Source of the DNA: Phyto melanocephala
Taxonomy: Eukaryota; Arthropoda; Insecta; Diptera; Rhinophoridae
Direction: 5' to 3'
Length of the DNA stretch: 64,000 bases
Assembly: GCA_941918925.1 (NCBI GenBank)
Contig: OW799235.1
Location: 35,789,701 to 35,853,700, forward strand
The number at the start of each line of letters is the position of its first letter. Within the stretch, counting starts at the first letter, position 1. The translations under genes and the position numbers were made by a program. The notes beneath the pieces are model-generated. The model made no database searches, was not told the DNA's origin, and was given only the letters and a program-made list of their open reading frames with translations. This document shows, piece by piece, positions 1 to 10,998 of this stretch.

Positions 1-365
1 AAAAAAATTTCATATTCTCTTCCCCACCCGTCCCTCTCTTTAATTTTAAAAGTATATTTTAAAAGAAATGTTTCTAATTAAATAATAAAAAATAATGTAA
101 AAAAGAGAATAACAAAATTTTTTTGTTTATATTGTAATCGTAGAGAAAATAATATGCATCTTGTTAATAGCAACTATACAACATTTGAACTTAAAATTGT
201 GATGCTACTAATGCCGATATAACCATTTGAATTTATTTCATTACTTACTTGTTATCTTTCATACCATAAAGTTTCCCGTTTTAGTCTTAAACAAATTTTT
301 TTCAAACTTCTGCTTTTGAATATGGAAACTACACAATTTGATTGAGTGTTTCAGTAAGAATGCAC
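1..365. other. AT-rich spacer, no feature seen
   Basis: A/T-rich sequence with homopolymer runs. No reading frame, inverted repeat or recognised repeat end was found before the DINE-1-like element that begins near 366. Confidence 0.5.
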
Positions 366-763
366 TTTTTATACTCACCACAAAAAAATGGTGTAGGGGT
401 GTATTGTTTTGTCATTCCATCATACCATATTTATATCTTCTGAGACCTAGTCCGTCTATTGAAGAAATATAGAGCTCGAAGCGAAAAATTTTTGCCAGAA
501 TATTTCTTATACACAAGGTTTGTTTGATATTAAAAATGGTATATTAGAAAGGGAGTTCTAGTTCGTAATGCAAGAATAGGTCAAAAAACCATGTCCTTTC
601 AACATCGAATAAAATGCAATTGTGTCTAAACGCATTCGAATGTGTATTTCCTGATTAAGAAATATCTTTCTCTGAAAGGCAAATATATACATTTGGAAAG
701 CAGGTATAGATCAAAATGTACGAAAATTTATATCACACAGTGTCCTTTTAGATATATGTAAAA
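366..763 (+). mobile_element. DINE-1/INE-1-like element, 3'-truncated
   Basis: Begins with a hairpin end (TTATACTCACCAC, a short loop, then ATGGTG) followed by TTTTGTCATTCC, like the start of the copy at 45882 and the reverse complement of 2130-2578. Similarity continues through AACATCGAATAAAATGCAAT and the stretch near 710-755, then stops where an oppositely oriented copy begins at 764. No coding capacity. DINE-1/INE-1 elements are non-autonomous Helitron-related repeats; the assignment rests on the TATACCC hairpin, the position of the GTCCGTC stretch and the shared downstream blocks. Confidence 0.7.
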
Positions 764-899
764 TTAACAAGTAAGAACACTATATTCGGCTATGCCGAAT
801 CTTTTATACCCACCACCAATTTTGTGTACATTTAAAGCACAATATTTATTACTTTGTTAATCATTATGGAATTATAAAATATGTATCACTTTCTTTGTA

Positions 900-1171
900 G
901 AGGGTGGTTAAATTTTAAGAGCCCATGTTGAAGGTGAACTACACCTAGTCTTTAAATTTGTTTTATGCAATTTGATCCGTGGAAAGATACGCAAATGAGC
1001 AACGCTTTAAAGTTATTCAGGTTTTTTCAGGGGCCATTTTGCCGATATTTTGTTAAATACATAATTGAACCATATAAATATTATAATTACAAAAAGAAAT
1101 ACTAATAATATCCTAAATAATTTGTGTTTTATTTTATTTTATTTATCGGTCCTTAAAATTTAACCACCCTT
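900..1171. mobile_element. MITE: internal-deletion derivative of a mariner family
   Basis: About 20-bp terminal inverted repeats (AGGGTGGTTAAATTTTAAG at the left, its reverse complement at 1151-1170), flanked by TA on both sides (898-899, 1172-1173). The uninterrupted sequence in other DINE-1-like copies (CTTTCTTTGTATAACTTCG) shows the insertion site. Its interior matches the decayed mariner at 40603-41659, including a stretch that still reads like transposase (core RYFV.YIIEPY). It is therefore a deletion product of that family and not an independent MITE. Confidence 0.85.
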
Positions 1172-1226
1172 TAAAACTTCGATATGCTACTAAAATGCTT
1201 TTGTAAATGTAGTCTTTTAATGAAAG

Positions 1227-2060
1227 TGGGCGTTAAAGTAGGCGTGTCAATAAAGTTTCTGCTAATGCGTACAACTTAGATGTTTCAATATAGGACTTTA
1301 TTATTCCAAAATCTTTATTAGTAAAGAAATTTCATGAATTTAAGATAAACCGTTATATGGGAGGTGGGCGTAAAAGTGGGCGTGGCACCTTAATTTTCTG
1401 GCACAATAATGACATTGCCCAGAGGGATATACGTAGCAAATTTTATCATCATACCTCTAATTTTAGCGGTTTTATGAGCTTTTAAATTTCATTGACGGCA
1501 GGTAACGTGAAAAGTGGGCGTTATAGTAGGCGTGTCAAAGTTATTTTTGCGAATGAGTACAACTTAGGTGTTTCAATATAGCCCTTTATTATTCCAAAAC
1601 CTTTATTAATAGAGAAATTATATGAATTTTAGGTAAAACGTTATATGGAAGGTAGGCCTAAAAGTGGGCGTGGCACCTTAATTTTCTGGCACAGTAAGGA
1701 AATTGCCTAGGGGGATATACGTAGCAAATTTGATCAATATGCCTTTAATTTTGGCGGTTTTATGAGCTTTTAAATTTCATTAACGGTAGATAACGTGAAA
1801 AGTGGGCGTTATAGTAGGCGTGTCAAAGTTATTTTTGCGAATGAGTACAACTTAGATGTTTCAATATAGCCCTTTATTATTCCAAAATCTTTATTAATAG
1901 AGAAATTATATGAATTTTAGGTAAAACGTTCTATGGGAGGTGGGCGTAAAAGTGGGCGTGGCACATTGATTTTCCGTTACAAAAAAGCGTCTCACCAAAA
2001 AGAAAAGTGTGCAAAATTTCAGAGTCGTACACCTAATTTTGTTGCTTTTATGACGTTTTT
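1227..2060 (-). repeat. 287-bp tandem repeat, about three units
   Basis: The block GTGGGCGTTAAAGTAGGCGT recurs at 1227, 1514 and 1801, an exact spacing of 287 bp. Within each unit follow GAGTACAACTTAG, a CCTTTATTATTCCAAAA block and GTGGGCGTAAAAGTGGGCGT. The third unit diverges after about 1975. The array is the expanded core of the DINE-1-like element; related elements carry the same CGCCCAC blocks singly. Confidence 0.85.
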
Positions 2061-2578
2061 GTTTTTAAATATACCGAAAGATACACTGTGCGGTATAAAT
2101 TTTCGTACATTTTGATCGATAACTCCTCTCCTAATGCATAGATTTAGATAATTTTCGGGTAACAATATTGTTTTTACTCAGCAAATATATATTCGAAGTT
2201 TCATGACTATACGTTAATGCGTTTGGACACAATTCCATTTTATTCGATGTTTGAAGGACACGGTTTTTTCGACCTACTCTTGCTTTTCGAGCTATAACTC
2301 TCGCTCTAATATTCCGATTTAGCCCATTTTCAATACCAAACAAACCTTGTCTATAAGAAAGATTGTGGCAAAATTTGAGCCCCGTAGCTTTTTCGGTGCG
2401 ACCTCTATCGTGGTTTCAACAGACGATCCGACGGACAGATAGCTAGATCGTCATCAAATCAAACCCTGATTCAGAATATATATACTTTATGGGGTCTAAA
2501 ATGGATATTTCGATGTGTTACAAAGGAATGACAAAATGAATATACCCCCACCATTTTTTTGGTGGCGGGTATAAAAAC

Positions 2579-4093
2579 GTAATAAAACTGACAAAATTAG
2601 ATATACGATTCGGAAATTTTTCAAACATTGCTTTTCGATCAAAAGACTTGTAATAACGGAGAAATGCTTACCATAACGCCCACCTTCTATCTAACGCTTT
2701 ATCTTAAGTTCTTATAAATTCTCTATGGACAAAGTTTGTAAAGAAAAATATACTATATATTTGTTTATTTATTTAGTACAAGTAGTAACATACTTTTAGT
2801 TATTTAAGATAAAAATTATTTTAGATTTTACATTTAAAGAAAAATCAACATTTTGATAAAATTTATTAAATTCAGAACAAATTCTTAAAAACGGATCATA
2901 GTTGGCATAATTTCTTCTGAAAACTTTGACAGATAGTGGATAAAAATAACGTGTAGAACGAGATGGTACATTAAAAGAGATATTGGAAATCAAGAAATCA
3001 GAGCATACATTTCACTTTATTAAGTTGAGAACAAACGTGACATTTAACATCGTTGTTCGACTTTTTAGCGTTGGCAGTTTTAAAAGAGCCATTCTATAAG
3101 GCGGATTCCAGTATAGGCCTCGAAGACAAAATAACAGGAACTATTTTTGTACAGATTCAATGCCATAGTTGTAAACATTATACGTTGGATCCCAAATTAT
3201 TGAACCATGCTCAAGAATAGGCCTGACCAGAGAGCTCTATAATTGTATTTAAATATCTAAGTTAAATTTCTTAGTAGAAACTACTTTGACACGCCTACTT
3301 TAACGCCTACTTCTCACATAATCTAGTGTTAGTAAAAAATAAAAGCTCATAAAACTGACAGTATTAGATGTACAATGATAAAATCTTGCATATAGACATA
3401 TCTCGTCAATATAAGTATAGTTCCGAAAAATTAAGGTGATACGCCCACATTAACGTCCACCTTACATATAATTTCTCTATGGACAATGGTTTTGAACGAA
3501 TAAGGGATCTGTAATGAAATATTTAAGTTGAATTTATTATCAGAAACTACTTTGACACGCCTACTTCTCACAATATACTGTTAATGAAATTTAAAAATCT
3601 ACAGAGTTATGTGTAAAAAAAAAAATTAAATAAAATAAAAAAGAAGCGTTCAACTCTTCACCTTAAATTCAGATTATTTTTATATAGACAAAACTTAAAA
3701 AAAAGAGAAATCTGTAATGGATTATCTAAGTTGAGTTCGAACATTAATTATGTAATTTTAAAAGTAGGAGGTGCCATGCCCACATAAAGCTACTGTTATT
3801 TTTTAACTACGGCTGGGTGCCAAAATATAGTCTTTGTTTTCGTAAAAATACAATATCGTAGTAAAAACAAGTGAGTAGTATAACTCTCATGGTAGATATA
3901 CTTACCGTATCCTTGTAAGTTTAAATTTACGAAAATATTTTACTAGCATATCGAAGTTATACAAAGAAAGTGATACATATTTTAGTATAAAGAGATTATT
4001 CCATAGCGATTATTGTTAATAACAAAATAATAAATTTGTGCTATAAAAGAACTTAAAAATGGGGCACAGCCCAATATAATGTTCCTACTTGTT
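2579..4093 (+). mobile_element. DINE-1/INE-1-like element, 5' end missing
   Basis: Plus-oriented internal DINE-1-like blocks (ACGCCCACCTT near 2677, ACACGCCTACTTTAACGCC near 3287, GATTATTCCATAGCGATTA near 3987) run to the conserved terminus ending in ATGTTCCTACTTGTT at 4093. It lacks the hairpin start: the interior begins directly after the neighbouring minus-strand copy. A non-LTR retrotransposon fragment is inserted at about 2745-3238. No coding capacity of its own. Confidence 0.65.
2745..3238 (-). pseudogene. Non-LTR retrotransposon, C-terminal reverse-transcriptase ORF fragment
   Basis: On the minus strand one frame from 3233 to 2796 reads the C-terminal part of a LINE-type reverse-transcriptase ORF. 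It starts SLVRPILEHGSIIWDP, continues FLLFCLRG, then LLKLPTLKSR, and ends with FNVPSRSTRYF and NYANYDPFLRICSEFN. Two in-frame stops break it: a TAG after IESVQK, probably from a glutamine codon, and a TGA after VLNLIK. The catalytic palm domain is absent, so it is a 5'-truncated dead copy, which is the usual product of target-primed reverse transcription. A second fragment of the same family lies at 52057-52440 and shares the NVP and DPFR.IC.E.NKFY motifs. The clade (Jockey-like or other) cannot be fixed from this fragment. Confidence 0.85.
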
Positions 4094-5476
4094 GTTATTG
4101 AGTCAGAAATAAATATATTTATTTATTTATTTATTATGATTTTATCGTTTTTTAGAGAAGCATATTTAAGTTTTTGATTAAATCTTATAAATTGTTTTTA
4201 GTTAAAATAAAAATTATTATCTGCATTGCGGGTTGTACTAAATAAGAACACATCGGGTTTCGTAGATTTAACTAAAACATAATTAAAAATAAGTTATTAT
4301 TTAAAATGATACTGTTTGTAAACAAAATGTTATTATTGTTCTTACGCCATAAATTTTTTTAATATAATAAAAAGTTCGCTTGGGGTATTGTAAATTGTAG
4401 ACCTAAAATCGTGTTCGTATCTAAATTTTAGCTTTAGCCGACTTAAGTAGTTATTCCATTTAACCATAGGTATTAGAAATCGTGGATATAAACGTAGCCA
4501 CATTACATTACAACTGTTGATTTTAGTAAAGTTTCCTAAGTCATATTTATTCATCAGGAAGTTATGTTTCGTCAGCTGATTATTTTTTTTAACTTCAGCT
4601 GTCAAAGTTAATACACAAAACACTATCTTCTCTCTTCTATTATTGATTTCAAAAGTCAAACTTTAGACATAAAAAATATAATCAAATAAATTCTCTCTAA
4701 ACCTGATGAATAGTGATGCCTTGTAAGTGTGCATAGCGTAGCAAACCATGAAAGAGATTCAAATTGTGGGCGTGATGTGTTTTTTTTTGCAAAAAAAAAT
4801 TAGTTAAAATCGGAAAAGTATTAGTAGTAATATTAATAAATAGTAATATTAATAGTATTAATAATTAATATTAATAAAAATGTGTATTTAGAAAATTCAT
4901 ATGAATTCTTGAATTTGTGATAAATTCACTTGGCTATGGCGGCCTCTAAATACTTATTTAAACAAAAGAAATTGTAGGCGCAACAACACAAACTGAAACT
5001 AAGAAAATTCACAATAAAATGAAGTATTATTTATAAGGTTTTTAAGTTAACAATTCGATTAGTCCAATTTTGCACTAGATTAATTCTACTTAAAGTGGAT
5101 TTTCATGCACCCAAATTTCATGCGCAAATTTTAAAATTCAAACAAATTAAAGCAAAGAAATTTTACACAATACGAAATCCTTAAAAAGTTAAAAATAAAT
5201 GTAGTCATAGTAATGTATCCTATTATATAATATTTAATAAGCTATCTTATCAGGGTTTCACTGTATAAAATTTGGTGTGTATTAATATTGAATATGTATA
5301 TGCTTGCATATTTATGGTTATAAGAGAAATAGATGATAACGACATTATATCATCTTACTAATACAAACATAAATATTGCTTTATCTAACAGCATATAAGT
5401 ACACACATACATATTCCTTAGCAAATTCTTGTATTAGAGTGGCGCTTAAAAAAAGTTTTGCACTTTCTAATTATTT
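4094..5476. other. AT-rich spacer with a TAATAT-rich patch
   Basis: No recognisable gene. 4829-4882 is a degenerate TAATATTAATA tandem patch. A minus-strand frame of 105 codons at 4342-4659 has no motif I recognise and is probably chance. TTTA repeats occur at 4111-4135. Confidence 0.4.
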
Positions 5477-5536
5477 CACTAGTTGGAATCGGAAATTAAA
5501 CTTTTATGATTCAAATTTCCGATTTTTTCTCTAGTG
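5477..5536. repeat. Short inverted repeat (stem-loop)
   Basis: Arms CACTAG and AATCGGAAATT at the left pair with AATTTCCGATT and CTAGTG at the right, around a loop of about 17 bases. It could be a foldback remnant or a very small MITE. There is no other support. Confidence 0.4.
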
Positions 5537-5959
5537 ATAATTTGGAAATTTGTCGTTCCTGCGATTTGTGTTTCCAGCATAAGGTTTACTTTCGAATTAT
5601 TTTAATGATGATTACTGGTATTTAAAATGTCGTTGCCACCCTAATGGATTTTTTTTTTGTTATTAAAGTCTACAGCACACTTTTACTCATATGTAGTATT
5701 TATTGCAAGTTATTGACAATAATTTCATGTTTTGAGACTGTAATTTTCAGTTAGCATTTAAAAGAAATAAATTTGATGTTTGTATTTAGCGATTCAAATG
5801 AAATACAACTTTGATATAACAGCAACAACTAAAATCTATATGTATGTATAAACAGATACGAATTTTTCAATGACTTTGATATAAAACGAGTGACGAAGAG
5901 ACAGAGCTGATGATATAATGCCAATGCGAAGATTATGACCACACCACATGTTCCACACC

Positions 5960-6238
5960 AGCCATCGATTGGTTCGAACAACGAAAAGTTTTTTGTGCTC
6001 ACATGAATTTGCCTGGTTGGGAAAGCTGTTGTTCCTGTTCAAACAGTGTTGTCAGAACATTTGTTCGAACAACGATGTCTGATATTAAAAGGCATTTTGA
6101 ATATGAAAGAAAGAGGCGACACATAAAAATATCAGCAAAATACACTTTATACGTTTTCTCCATATCAAAGAACAAGAAAAATATTTTGACAGTTGCTCTG
6201 CCGACGCGATTAGTTCTAGTCTGAACAAATCGATGGCT
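5960..6238. mobile_element. MITE candidate, 279 bp
   Basis: The left end AGCCATCGATTGGTTCGAAC and the right end (reverse complement AGCCATCGATTTGTTCAGAC) form imperfect 20-bp terminal inverted repeats. A 12-base motif, TTCGAACAACGA, recurs inside near 5971 and 6064, as subterminal repeats often do. No target duplication was found and no transposase is encoded. Confidence 0.45.
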
Positions 6239-7818
6239 CGTCTAGACGTAAAGTTACAATGATGAAAAAATAGGGAATAAAAAATCGTATATATGTATAT
6301 ATGTATTTATATATTATAAAAATTTTTTTATAAAAAAACAAAAAGTGATCTCAAGGTTAAAAAAAAATCATAAATTATCAATAGAAGGATCAAGAAATTT
6401 AGATAATATGTTTATAAATCCTGCTTCAATTTATTGATTTAAAAATGTTTTTTTATATATAAAAGCCCTGTAACGCTTTAAGTAATTTATTAGAATTTTC
6501 GCATCCCGATTACAAAGTTTTAAGTCCGGAACTTTGGTATTTTCAAACACGATTCCTATTGGTACCCTTGATTTGTATTTTTATTTGCATGTACGTTTTT
6601 GAATTTTGAACACACAATGAACCATTAAGTGTATTTTATAACTTTTTAATTATTTGTCCATATTTGGTTTGTTTTCCTATTTTTTAAGTTGTTTTTTTCA
6701 GTTTTTATTTATTTATTTTTTTATGTCTTAATGTACAATTTCCTACACAAGTTACTAAATAAAGTTATTCAAAGTTATGGCTCATTTAATTTTTGATCTT
6801 TATGTTATTATTGGGTTCTGTTTCTTTAAATATCGTTCTTAGGGAAGGGGTGTATTTAATATTAATTATATTTTATTTATTCATAAACACGCTGGAAAAA
6901 AACAACAACATGAAAAATAAACAAAAAATTATTTTTAGCTATTAATGTGCAGTAGTATTAGATAATTATAAGTGATATTATGGTAATAATTACCTCCCTA
7001 TGGTGGTAATAATCACAGGGTAAAACAGACACGACAAGAATTTGTTAAAATTTTCAAAAGCAAAATACACAATACATACTTACTTCTTTACATAAATGAA
7101 AAATGATAAACATATTTAGTTTATAATTTTAGTGTTGCAAACGCTTGAAGTAACAAATTTTCTAATGGTTGTTAGAGCCTTCGTCTGTATGCTTTCATCT
7201 CGTTCTGTGAAAAGGAAAGTTTTTGCGTGTCATATCATATGTTGACATTACATCTTTGAATGTACAACAACTTTTTATTTCACAGTTTCACAGAAAGAAA
7301 ATATACCCTAAAGGACGTAAAGTTTAAATTTTTAACAACAAATTGTGTGCTTTAGACTTATGTAACTACACACGTTTTATTGCCTTAAAACTAAAATAAA
7401 TTTTTAAGTAAATTTGAGACGCTGTATCCAAAATTGTGCTTTGTTTTTTTAGTGGCTCAAGTTTTTGAGATGTATAATTGACATAACTGGAGAACAATTT
7501 ACACAATTTTGTTAAAAAAAAAATCTAAAATATATTAATCTTTAATTCTGAAATTATTTTAAAGCCTGTCCAATAGTATCCAATAATGTTTAAAAATTTT
7601 TGTTTTTTAAAAGTTCGTAAAAACATTGAATGTTTTCTTATTGAAATCGGCAAGCAAGTTTTAATTTTACTTACAATTTAGTAATGGTGATAGATAAACA
7701 CACAAGGGGTAAAATTTTGAAAAGTGGCAAGTGAAATTGGTTTCTAAATTAATTTGTGGTACCTAGTCTAAATATGCACTTATTTTTTTTAATTGTGTAA
7801 TATTTACAAAATACACCA
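6239..7818. other. AT-rich spacer, no feature seen
   Basis: No coding-like frame, TIR pair or recognised repeat. A pair of GGTAATAAT motifs near 6982-7012 is the only local structure noted. Confidence 0.4.
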
Positions 7819-8049
7819 TCTATACATATAAAAGTGAAACTCTGTGTGTGTGTGTGTTAGCTATAGACTCCGAAACTGTAAAACCGATCGGGCTCAAACT
7901 TTGGTAAGTTGTTGTACACATACCAGGGAGTGTTTATTGGTGGAAAAAAGTGGGCGGGGTCACGCCCATAAAAAATTAGTTATCATTTTTAGCTACTTGC
8001 ACATGACCGATTTTTCTGAAACTTTGCACACATATTGAGCTGTCATGAC

Positions 8050-8600
8050 TATATAATTTTGTGGTTGGAAAAGTGGGCAGAGCCACGCCCATAAAAAAAA
8101 TTATAATTTGAGATCTGGCACTAGACCGATTTTTCTGAAACTTTGCACACATATTGAGCTGCCATGACTTTACAATTTTGTGATTAGAAAAGTGGGCAGT
8201 GCCACGCCCATAAAAAAAAGTTATAATTTTCAGCTACTTGAACTTCACAGATTTTCGGAAACTTTGCACACACATATTGAGCTCTCATGATTATACAATT
8301 CCTTGATTAGAAAAGTGGGCAGTGCTACGCCTATAAGAAATAAGTTATAATTTTTAGCTATTTGCCCTAGATAGATTTTTCTGAAACTTTGCACACATAT
8401 TGAGTTGTCATGACTATACAATTTCTTGATTAGAAAAGTGGGCAGGGCCACACCCATAAAAAAAGTTATAATTTTCAGCCACTTAAACTTCACCGATTTT
8501 TCTGATACTTCGTACACACATTGAGCTGTCATGACTATACAGTTTCGGGATTAGAAAAGTGGGCAGTGCCACGCCCATTAAAAAAATTTATAATTTTTAG
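8050..8600 (+). repeat. Tandem array of ~120-bp units inside Helitron family A
   Basis: About five units, each running GATTAGAAAAGTGGGCAG, CACGCCCATAAAAA, AGTTATAATTTT, CCGATTTTTCTGAAACTTTG, CACACATATTGAGCTGTC and ATGACT. Successive GTGGGCAG blocks are about 120-127 bases apart. Spurious ORFs here (for example minus 8245-8532) are translations of the repeat, which explains their internal duplication. Confidence 0.85.
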
Positions 8601-9400
8601 TTTTTTGCATATTCAATTAAAATTCAGAATGCATTTTTATTCTTTAATAGCCTTTTTACACTTACTCACATCTTAGCGGAATGCGTGGAAGATGTTAAAA
8701 ATGAAAAAAACTTGTTTACATTTGCAACATCTTTCATCCTTCATCTTTCATCTGTCATAATATTTATTTTACAAGTTTGCGCATATAAAAATTTAAAAAA
8801 ATTAATTTAAAAATTCTGTATTAATTGTATTAATTATTGCCCTTGGAGAGCAATTACACTGCTCTGCAAAAAATAATTTTTTGTCTTCCCATTTAATAAA
8901 ACTATGTGGACTATATGGATTTTGACGCGCTGAACTCAAATCCGTTGTCGGTTTTTTTCCATCAGATCGGGATTTTTTTTTATGGGCGTGGCAAATTTTT
9001 CCCCCTAAATTAGTCAGGTGCGGAGACTTATTTCCTCCTAACTCGAGAACCAGTCATCCGATTTTCAAAAGTAAAACACCAAAAAATGTGTAACCAAATT
9101 AGTTTTATTTTATTGGAATAAAATTTTTCTCTATCTCTTATCGTTTTGGAGTTATTTAGAAATTAATGGAGAAAAACAAATTTTTTTGTGCAAAATTCGT
9201 AATATTTTTCAATTTAAAAATGGAATTTAAAAAATTATAAGTCATATATTCAACATTTTAAACTTTTTTCTAAGATCTACTTATCTTGAAAATAAAAAAA
9301 GCCATAAACCATAAAAATCGGTTAAAAAATGTAGATTTTATTATCAATTTACCGCAGGTACCCAATATTGACCAAATATGTGTAATGCAGCAAACAACGT

Positions 9401-9548
9401 CAGAGTGGGCGCACTAAAGCGACTTGTAGCAACAATGAATGCAACTATTTAATTCTATCTACTTTCGTACAACAAAAACAAATACAAGCAAAAAAAATTT
9501 GCTAGATTGTAATTTTGTAGCATCGCCTCGCTTAAAGCACCCACCCTG
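9401..9548. mobile_element. 148-bp hAT-like MITE candidate
   Basis: Inverted ends CAGAGTGGGCGCACTAAAGC and (right, reverse complement) CAGGGTGGGTGCTTTAAGCG. The CAGNG start is common in hAT elements. No clean 8-bp target duplication can be read, so the class is provisional. It sits inside the long-TIR transposon and is the innermost layer of the nest. Confidence 0.5.
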
Positions 9549-9684
9549 TCGTCACCCGTAGATAACTTCAAATAACAATAAAGAATTAAAATATTTACAA
9601 GCTATTTTACTTAAAATAACACAAAAATTTTGTTAATAATTATTAATTTTTATTTAGAAAACATTGTTAAAATAAAAAAGTAGC

Positions 9685-10998
9685 TTAAGCTCCCATGCCC
9701 TTTTGTTCATTCAATTTCGTTCTGAAGACCTCGTCCTTCATAATTTGTCGTATTTGTGGACCTACAAATATGCATTCTTTTACTGTAGCATCTCTGATTC
9801 TAGCAAATTTGCTCTTAATGTATAGAAAGGCTTCACCATCCTTGTTCATTGCTTTGACAAAATTTTTCATTAGGCCTAGCTTTATATGAAGAGAAGAGTT
9901 TGTTCCTTTTGTTTTAAAGGCTCTTCTGCTACATTTTTTTTCCTGGAATAAAATTTACTATTCTCGGTCAAATTTTAACATTGTAGTGTTTTTCTTTTGC
10001 GCGGCCATCCCATTTACATAAGAAGCAATAAAACTTTGTATATCCACTTTGCAATCCATTTAACATTGCTACGACTTTAAAATCTGCAGATTCCTTGAGT
10101 AATGTGAATATTTAATTTTTTGTAGTATCATCTTCATGCTACAATAGTTTTCTTTCATATTTCTTGCATACGCGAGTGGGACCAATGGAAATTTGTTCCC
10201 ATTGTGAAGTAAAACCGCTTTCAAACTTGTCTTGGATGAATTAATAACAAGCCGCCAATCCTGAGATTTATGACTGAAACACAGTTGTCGCAAAATTCCA
10301 TCAGCATTATCGCAAAATATCAAACCTTCCTCTTTGCTGAAATATATCAAAAAAGGTTGTTCTTTATTTCGAAAGTAAGAGACGTTAACGTCCGTTTGCA
10401 CCAAACTCCATTCTTTTCATTGGGATGCAAGAAGCTCAGACTTGGTTTTTTTAAAGCCTTGATTTACAAACTAAGTTATTCATATCAGTTTAATTCGGAA
10501 AATAAGGTGTACTAGTTGGAATTCCAAATGAATGCGAAGAAGCACCCATGTTGGCTTAAGTGGATTCAGTTGCTGCAGAAAGCCCATCTTCTTCATCGTC
10601 TGTAGGAGGCAATGGAGGTAAAAATTTACTTGTAAACTGGAAAACTGGTCGTTTGACGCATGAAGTATTTGGATTTGTAACATTATTTTTTTTCGTAAAC
10701 CCACGTGTTTTAGTATGGCAAAAGTAGCAATAATTTTGATGATTTTGTGGTTCACTCCAAATCGCTGGCTTCATAAAGACTTATGACTTCCTTTTAACCA
10801 ACCTCTTAAAGACTTACCACAGCTACTACAACATATTTTCGGCAGCCAATTTTTATCTCTATCATCGATAGGAAACCCAAAATAACGGCGATAAGCATCT
10901 TTAAGCTTGGAAGATATTGTCTCCCGTTGAGAACTTAAAGTTAGAGCGCCACATACGTAACAAAATAAATTTGGAGATTTGTTACAAATCCTTGACAT
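9685..10998 (-). pseudogene. Broken gene of a multicopy arthropod protein family (CYVCG type)
   Basis: On the minus strand, from ATG at 10998, the product begins MSRICNKSPNLFCYVCGALT and soon shows CCSSCGKSLRGW. These are paired Cys motifs like a treble-clef or zinc-knuckle domain. A frameshift later comes a second one, NYCYFC (10556-10774). Further segments in other frames read WRLVINSSKTSLKAVLLHNG (10069-10404) and LGLMKNFVKAMNKDGEAF up to IFVGPQIRQIMKDEVF (9685-9870). The order matches, as I recall it, an uncharacterised protein family found in many copies in arthropod genomes. Frameshifts and several stops separate the segments, and it ends well before the usual C-terminus, so it is dead. 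Lying between 470-bp inverted repeats, it is probably the transposon's own protein and perhaps its transposase, but no catalytic triad was identified. Confidence 0.75.

Larger units (their letters stand above)
764..2578 (-). mobile_element. DINE-1/INE-1-like element with internal tandem repeats
   Basis: On the minus strand it starts with a hairpin at 2541-2573 (TATACCC and GGGTATA arms around CCACC/GGTGG). It continues through the block that matches ACCCCATAAAGTATATAT and the GTCTGTCCGTC-type stretch, and passes CGCCCAC-rich repeats. It ends at TATTCGGCTATGCCGAAT followed by the terminus read on the plus strand as ACAAGTAAGAACACTATA. These are the hallmarks of dipteran DINE-1/INE-1 (Helentron-associated) elements. 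It is interrupted by a mariner-type MITE at 900-1171 and abuts copies on both sides. No protein is encoded; the short frames in it are chance. Confidence 0.75.

Noticed and set aside
4342..4659. 105-codon minus-strand ORF
   Set aside because: No recognisable motif, AT-driven composition rich in Lys/Asn/Phe/Leu, no splice or promoter context; treated as chance.
8245..8532. 95-codon minus ORF with internally repeated peptide
   Set aside because: The peptide repetition is explained by the ~120-bp Helitron tandem units; not a gene.
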